Source of the DNA: Clostridium_X cadaveris
Lineage (GTDB): Bacteria > Bacillota > Clostridia > Clostridiales > Clostridiaceae
Assembly: GCF_039521325.1 (NCBI RefSeq)
Contig: NZ_BAAACD010000016.1
Reading direction: 5' to 3' (one strand)
Length of the DNA: 64,000 nt
Part shown: piece after piece, positions 60,340 to 64,000 of the stretch
Layout of the letters: each line of letters opens with the position of its first letter
Position numbering within the stretch: position 1 is the stretch's first letter
Program-made: the position numbers and the translations under genes
The notes under the pieces: generated by a model
Told to the model about the DNA's origin: nothing
Databases searched by the model: none
The model's input: the letters and a program-made list of their open reading frames with translations, nothing else

Positions 60340-61127
60340 TGGGAAGTGGACTATATTCAACAGACAAAAAAGATTTTGATAAGACCTTAGACTTAAAAAA
60401 TCTTAAACCCTACGGAGATACTATGAATGATGGTAAGATTCAATTAAGTTTCGCTCTCCCTATTCCTGATGATGATAAAGGCATAGAAGCGGCTAAACAA
60501 ATTGCAAAATCAATGAACCTAAATGAAGCTTCAGTAGTTTATCACGAAAAGCTAGATAAAAATTTCACCTTTTACGTAGTTTATGGAAGTCTTTTAAATT
60601 CAATAGATTATTCTTCTATAAAAGTCTCTTCTGTTGACGTAACTACTATGTCAATGGATGAAGTAAATGATTATATAAAAGATAATATAGGCAGGAAACT
60701 CATTGTTATAGGTGCAAGCACTGGTACTGATGCACACACCGTAGGCATAGATGCAATAATGAATATGAAAGGCTTTGCAGGCCATTATGGATTAGAGCGA
60801 TATGAAATGATAGATGCCTATAACTTAGGTAGTCAGGTTCCAAATGAAGAATTTATTGCAAAAGCAGTAGAGCTAAATGCTGATGTTCTCCTAGTCTCTC
60901 AGACAGTTACTCAAAAAAATATTCATATTCAAAACCTCACAGAACTAATAGAACTTTTAGAGGCTGAGGGCCTTAGAGATAGATTTGTTCTAATTTGTGG
61001 CGGTCCTAGAATTACTCATGAATTAGCAAAAGAACTAGGATTTGATGCAGGGTTTGGTCCTGGAAAATACGCTGATGACGTAGCTTCCTTTGCCGTAACC
61101 GAAATGGTTAATCGTAAACTGGTATAA
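60339..61127 (+). CDS. kamE: Lysine 5,6-aminomutase beta (B12-binding) subunit
   Basis: This 262-aa B12-binding subunit has the base-off motif DAHTVG (residues 131-136), in which His133 is the cobalt ligand. Lys144 (NMKGFAG), 11 residues on, matches the pyridoxal-phosphate Lys of the C. sticklandii enzyme. The C-terminal Rossmann domain includes LVSQTVTQKNIHIQNLTEL and LICGGPRITHELAKELGFDA. It starts as TAATG with kamD and ends the operon; a bidirectional terminator follows. Confidence 0.96.
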   Translation: MGSGLYSTDKKDFDKTLDLKNLKPYGDTMNDGKIQLSFALPIPDDDKGIEAAKQIAKSMNLNEASVVYHEKLDKNFTFYVVYGSLLNSIDYSSIKVSSVDVTTMSMDEVNDYIKDNIGRKLIVIGASTGTDAHTVGIDAIMNMKGFAGHYGLERYEMIDAYNLGSQVPNEEFIAKAVELNADVLLVSQTVTQKNIHIQNLTELIELLEAEGLRDRFVLICGGPRITHELAKELGFDAGFGPGKYADDVASFAVTEMVNRKLV

Positions 61128-61154
61128 TAAATCCAAACATTAAATTTCCCCAAA

Positions 61155-61200
61155 ATAAAAGTCATGAATCTTTTTTATTTAAGATCATGACTTTCATTTT
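61155..61200. terminator. Bidirectional terminator after kamE
   Basis: AAAGTCATGA (61158-61167) pairs with TCATGACTTT (61185-61194), with A-rich and T-rich flanks. Confidence 0.8.
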
Positions 61201-61603
61201 ATTCTCTATCTATTGAAAAGATAGCAATTATAAATGAAATAACAAGAATTGCTAAATCTGTTGCCGATACACTTTTCATAAAATAATCAACTATAGCCAT
61301 AACAATACATGTCCCCATTGTATCTAAAACTACAAATAGAATTTTCCCTGTATTTTTGTTAAGTTGTCCTATTGATATTAGCACTTTAGAAAAAACTCGA
61401 AGAATAATATCAACTGGAAAACCAACAATTGTAACGACTATAAAATATAAAATAATACTGCCAATAGAATTATATTTAAACCCAAATAACTTCATTATTG
61501 CTCCACCAAAAATAGCTATGACGGAAATAATTGCAGTAATTATAATCGCTGCTAATCCAAATCCAAATATAGGTTCAATAATCTTTTTAAACTTTTCTTT
61601 CAT
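61199..61603 (-). CDS. YrvL-like small polytopic membrane protein
   Basis: This 134-aa protein has four predicted membrane helices (about residues 14-38, 46-66, 83-103, 112-131) and few charged residues. Features such as GGAIMKLFGFKYNSIGSIIL, and SVSATDLAILVISF near the end, resemble the YrvL regulatory-protein family of Firmicutes; the family call is from memory of the pattern and moderate only. It shares the kamE terminator convergently. The role is unknown. Confidence 0.65.
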   Translation of the reverse strand: MKEKFKKIIEPIFGFGLAAIIITAIISVIAIFGGAIMKLFGFKYNSIGSIILYFIVVTIVGFPVDIILRVFSKVLISIGQLNKNTGKILFVVLDTMGTCIVMAIVDYFMKSVSATDLAILVISFIIAIFSIDRE

Positions 61604-61655
61604 ATAATCTCCCTAAAACACATAGGTGTAAAATTTTAAATCACATTATATTTTA

Positions 61656-62735
61656 CTATAAATATTTTTCAATACTATCTATCACGCTTTTGCCTTCTTT
61701 AAAATCCTCAAAGAATTCTTCCCTATTTTTATGGGGCATAGCTGACTTTAATAAGCATAAGTTATTAGCTGCAGCATGTTCATAGGTTGTTTCAACTACA
61801 TCCATTTTATCAGCTAGCTTTAAAAAAACTCTCCTACCCTTTTTTGTGTTTATTATTACAAGAGAAACACCTTTGTCATCATTGAGCTCTGGGAATTTAG
61901 TAGCTACTCCCCAGTAATCTCCAATTATTATATCGCTTGTGCTTTTAATTCCTCTATAATCACAGTTCATACAAGAGGGTCTATTAAATAATCTACTCAG
62001 AAATCCTTTTATATAAAGATCTTCAGTTCTTCCCTTACGATTTATTGTCTTTTCTGTAGTTTCTATTATAAAGTTATAATCCCTCCAGCTTTCATCCTTA
62101 TTTCTAAAGGAAATCGACTTTATACTTCCCCCTCCATTTGCAGCCAAAGTTTCTTCCATATATCTTCTAAACACCGCTGGACTTGGAACTCCGTAGCATA
62201 TAAGTTCTACAGCTATTAAGTTATCATAGGATTTCAGCAAAAATGATTTTAGTCCCGCTATCTGACATGGCGTACCTGTGAATAAAACAAGCCTTTCCTT
62301 TTCCAATTCTTCTTTAGCCTGTGCAAAAGTTTCTCCAATATTGCTTTGAACATATTTTGACCCTCTAAGCTTGTGCAAGTCTTTTTTATCATTTATCATC
62401 ATATGTTGTACTTCGCATGAATCATTTAAAGCCGCGCCAAACACAACTCCACTCTTATCTAACACGTAATCTGCAAGTATCGAAAACATACCTCCAGAAG
62501 CACTTTTCATCTTTACGTCAAAGTCTTTATTTATACACCCATATACTTTTTGTTTATCTTTTATTGTTTTGCTTTTTCCCATAGGACATATGCTGGCACA
62601 TAATCCACAACTATTGCATCTATTTTTGTCCACATGTGGATATAAAAATCCCTCTTCATCAGGCATCATCTCTATTGCAGCCTGTGGGCAAATATTTTTA
62701 CAAGCACTACATCCTGTACAAGGGTTAACTACCAT
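61656..62735 (-). CDS. FrhB-type iron-sulfur oxidoreductase (coenzyme F420 hydrogenase beta-subunit domain)
   Basis: This 359-aa protein starts with two 4Fe-4S ferredoxin motifs (CTGCSACKNICP, residues 5-16; CNSCGLCASICP, residues 40-51). It continues with the FrhB_FdhB domain: SASGGMFSILADYVL, KLRGSKYVQSNIGE, LFTGTPCQIAGLKSFL, FRNKDESWRDY and SDIIIGDYWGV. Such proteins lacking partner hydrogenase subunits occur in clostridia, often near polysaccharide genes, where the electron donor is ferredoxin and the substrate is unknown. No polysaccharide genes are visible here. GGGGG precedes the ATG. Confidence 0.85.
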   Translation of the reverse strand: MVVNPCTGCSACKNICPQAAIEMMPDEEGFLYPHVDKNRCNSCGLCASICPMGKSKTIKDKQKVYGCINKDFDVKMKSASGGMFSILADYVLDKSGVVFGAALNDSCEVQHMMINDKKDLHKLRGSKYVQSNIGETFAQAKEELEKERLVLFTGTPCQIAGLKSFLLKSYDNLIAVELICYGVPSPAVFRRYMEETLAANGGGSIKSISFRNKDESWRDYNFIIETTEKTINRKGRTEDLYIKGFLSRLFNRPSCMNCDYRGIKSTSDIIIGDYWGVATKFPELNDDKGVSLVIINTKKGRRVFLKLADKMDVVETTYEHAAANNLCLLKSAMPHKNREEFFEDFKEGKSVIDSIEKYL

Positions 62736-62782
62736 TTTCTATTCCCCCTAAAAAATCAAGTTTTTGTATAAATTAAAATTGT

Positions 62783-63697
62783 CTATCGTGCATTTACTTT
62801 TAGTCCTTGAACCCTCATAACATGTTTTGAAAATATTCCATGTACTACAACAACTCTATCGAGTTCATTTACACAGCAATAAGGTTCATAAATAGTAAAT
62901 TTCATTTCTCTCTCGTTTTCATAATCTGTTACATAAACTATATAGCAGATTCTTGAGCTTTTTCCCTGGGTAGTTTGCGTAACTCCAGTACATATCCCTG
63001 TCATTGAAGTCTGTAGACCTAAAATCGCTTCTATTATAGACAAAAGATCTGGAATTACAAAAACAGAAAATATCAAAGAAATCAAACTAAATGGTGGTCT
63101 TAATAGTAAGGCTACCCATAAAAAATCAAATAATATTCTAAAAGGCTCTATCCATCTTTCAGCAAAGGGTACATGTTCATGAGGGCTAAACCAAATCTTA
63201 AACCTCCAAAGTATATTACTTTCCTTATCATCATGATTAGGCTGTTCCCAATTTTTCTTCCAATCAAGCTGTCTCTTTTCTTGCATTTTGAGCATATAAA
63301 TATTTTTAGTCATCAAGATGATTAAGAGATATAATACTTCCATAATAAAAGCTGCAATTATAGCATCCCTATCTTTTAAAAACATTAAAGCTATTACTAT
63401 ATAAGCTATGAATATAATATTAGGTATATTTAAAAATCTAACCTTCTCTTCTGCTTCTGCTCTGATTTCATCAATTTTAACTTTTTTTCTTCCTGCTAAT
63501 GATGCTATAGTAATAAAAAGCAATGGCATAAACGTAAAAGCATTTACAGATTTCATTGTAATTCCTTCTGGTATATTTGTATACCTTCCACTAATCACAG
63601 GAATTATATATACTAATAAATTCATTATTATTTGAAATATAAGTGCTGCTATTCCAATAGCCCTTACACCTTCAAACTGTCTTCTCTCTCCTATCAT
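62783..63697 (-). CDS. Hypothetical membrane protein with C-terminal soluble domain
   Basis: This 304-aa protein has about six hydrophobic segments (around residues 14-36, 50-68, 92-108, 112-130, 190-208, 212-235), a charged loop between the fourth and fifth (RQLDWKKNWEQPNHDDKESN) and a beta-rich C-terminal tail of about 60 residues (RICYIVYVTDYENEREM). I do not recognise a family. It is 47 bp upstream of the FrhB-type gene on the same strand and may share its transcript. The start is ATG with AGGA upstream. Confidence 0.7.
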   Translation of the reverse strand: MIGERRQFEGVRAIGIAALIFQIIMNLLVYIIPVISGRYTNIPEGITMKSVNAFTFMPLLFITIASLAGRKKVKIDEIRAEAEEKVRFLNIPNIIFIAYIVIALMFLKDRDAIIAAFIMEVLYLLIILMTKNIYMLKMQEKRQLDWKKNWEQPNHDDKESNILWRFKIWFSPHEHVPFAERWIEPFRILFDFLWVALLLRPPFSLISLIFSVFVIPDLLSIIEAILGLQTSMTGICTGVTQTTQGKSSRICYIVYVTDYENEREMKFTIYEPYCCVNELDRVVVVHGIFSKHVMRVQGLKVNAR

Positions 63698-63735
63698 ACG
63701 CTTGTCCTCCAGTATTTATTGATATTTTAATTATA

Positions 63736-63932
63736 TCATCTTATCTCTCTCAGTTTTCTTATAATTTCATTATATTGAGTATCTAAATTCTCAATATCTT
63801 TAAGATTTCCTTTAGCAGTTTCGATAGATATAAGTGATATTACCTCACTTAATTTATTTTAAGCTCCTCTATATTAAATAAGAGTCTATCTCCAAAATAT
63901 TTTTTCACATTCTCTAATTTTAATAAAAGCAT
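63736..63932 (-). pseudogene. Deletion remnant of an ABC-F ATPase
   Basis: On the minus strand an ATG at 63932 opens MLLLKLENVKKYFGDRLLFN, then IEELKIN and a stop at 63849, the typical first strand-turn-strand of ABC-F proteins before Walker A. In another frame, LSEVISLISIETAKGNLKDI then ENLDTQYNEIIRKLREIR, stop at 63736, resembles the C-terminal coiled tail of the same family. Everything between, about 500 codons including both ATPase domains, is missing. I read this as one gene collapsed by an internal deletion. Confidence 0.55.
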
Positions 63933-63939
63933 AATAAAT

Positions 63940-64000
63940 ATCCTCCGGCCTAGCCGGAGGTTTTGCATTAACGGGCATAGCCCTTTACCACTAGCCACGC
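63940..64000 (-). mobile_element. GC-rich hairpins, possible IS200/IS605-type element end
   Basis: The last 60 bases are far richer in GC than the rest of the window. On the minus strand GGGC-TAT-GCCC is followed by CCTCCGGC-TA-GCCGGAGG, which ends 11 bp before the ABC-F remnant start. Paired hairpins at an abrupt base-composition edge are typical of the right end of IS200/IS605-type or IStron elements, but the element body lies outside the window. A + strand terminator (hairpin then TTTTG) is the alternative. Confidence 0.35.

Noticed and set aside
1..64000. CRISPR array, prophage or integrated plasmid
   Set aside because: No regularly spaced repeats, integrase, phage structural genes or relaxase were seen anywhere in the window.

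Overview
The window is low-GC Firmicutes DNA of clostridial type. The evidence is AT-rich intergenic DNA, strong AGGAGG-type ribosome binding sites, GlgC/GlgD paired glycogen genes, a DnaD/DnaI-type primosome pair, and a complete anaerobic lysine-fermentation operon. The best guess is an amino-acid-fermenting, glycogen-storing Clostridium sensu lato; the species cannot be fixed from the sequence alone.

Layout. 1-10 kb: the tail of a DMT transporter, a LysR regulator, a cytosolic-looking subtilase, an M23 endopeptidase, dnaD/dnaC-like helicase-loading genes, seven tRNAs (a duplicated Glu-Val-Asp block plus Thr), an HI0933-type flavoprotein, a VanY-like carboxypeptidase and a HAD phosphatase. 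10-13.4 kb: acyl-ACP thioesterase, purA and pgsA. 13.4-20.1 kb: a 5-deoxypentose / methylthioribose salvage cluster (mtnA, mtnK, an NhaC-type transporter, a class II aldolase, a DeoR regulator, an iron alcohol dehydrogenase), with a 22-nt operator-like sequence present twice. 20.2-22.3 kb: a radical-SAM / UDG-linked DNA-metabolism pair whose promoter spacer carries a LexA-box-like site. 22.3-24.4 kb: a GntR-ABC transporter operon that ends in a small membrane protein. 24.5-34.6 kb: a six-gene glycogen operon. 34.8-40.9 kb: superoxide dismutase, a phosphodiesterase, YbjQ, a small membrane protein, and an AbgT transporter with two M20 peptidases.

41-52.2 kb: on the minus strand, a cobalamin riboswitch with its own terminator precedes a sortase-anchored PQQ-type beta-propeller protein and a DUF4430 (transcobalamin-like C-terminal domain) protein. 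I infer a Gram-positive surface system for capturing corrinoids. Divergent from it is a five-gene MacAB-like ABC exporter with two lipoprotein adaptors. 52.2-61.1 kb: a consensus promoter, a lysine riboswitch and the operon kal-kce-kdd-kamA-kamB-kamC-kamD-kamE for lysine fermentation. KamDE needs adenosylcobalamin, so a B12-repressed capture locus and a B12-consuming pathway lie about 10 kb apart. The riboswitch precedes catabolic genes, so lysine should switch them ON; a possible mutually exclusive helix set is described.

61.2-64 kb: a YrvL-like membrane protein, an FrhB-type iron-sulfur protein, an unknown membrane protein, a deletion remnant of an ABC-F ATPase, and GC-rich hairpins at the right edge that may be the end of a mobile element. 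Three small frames (45 aa, 47 aa, and one without a start codon) and several probable alternative start codons are also recorded.
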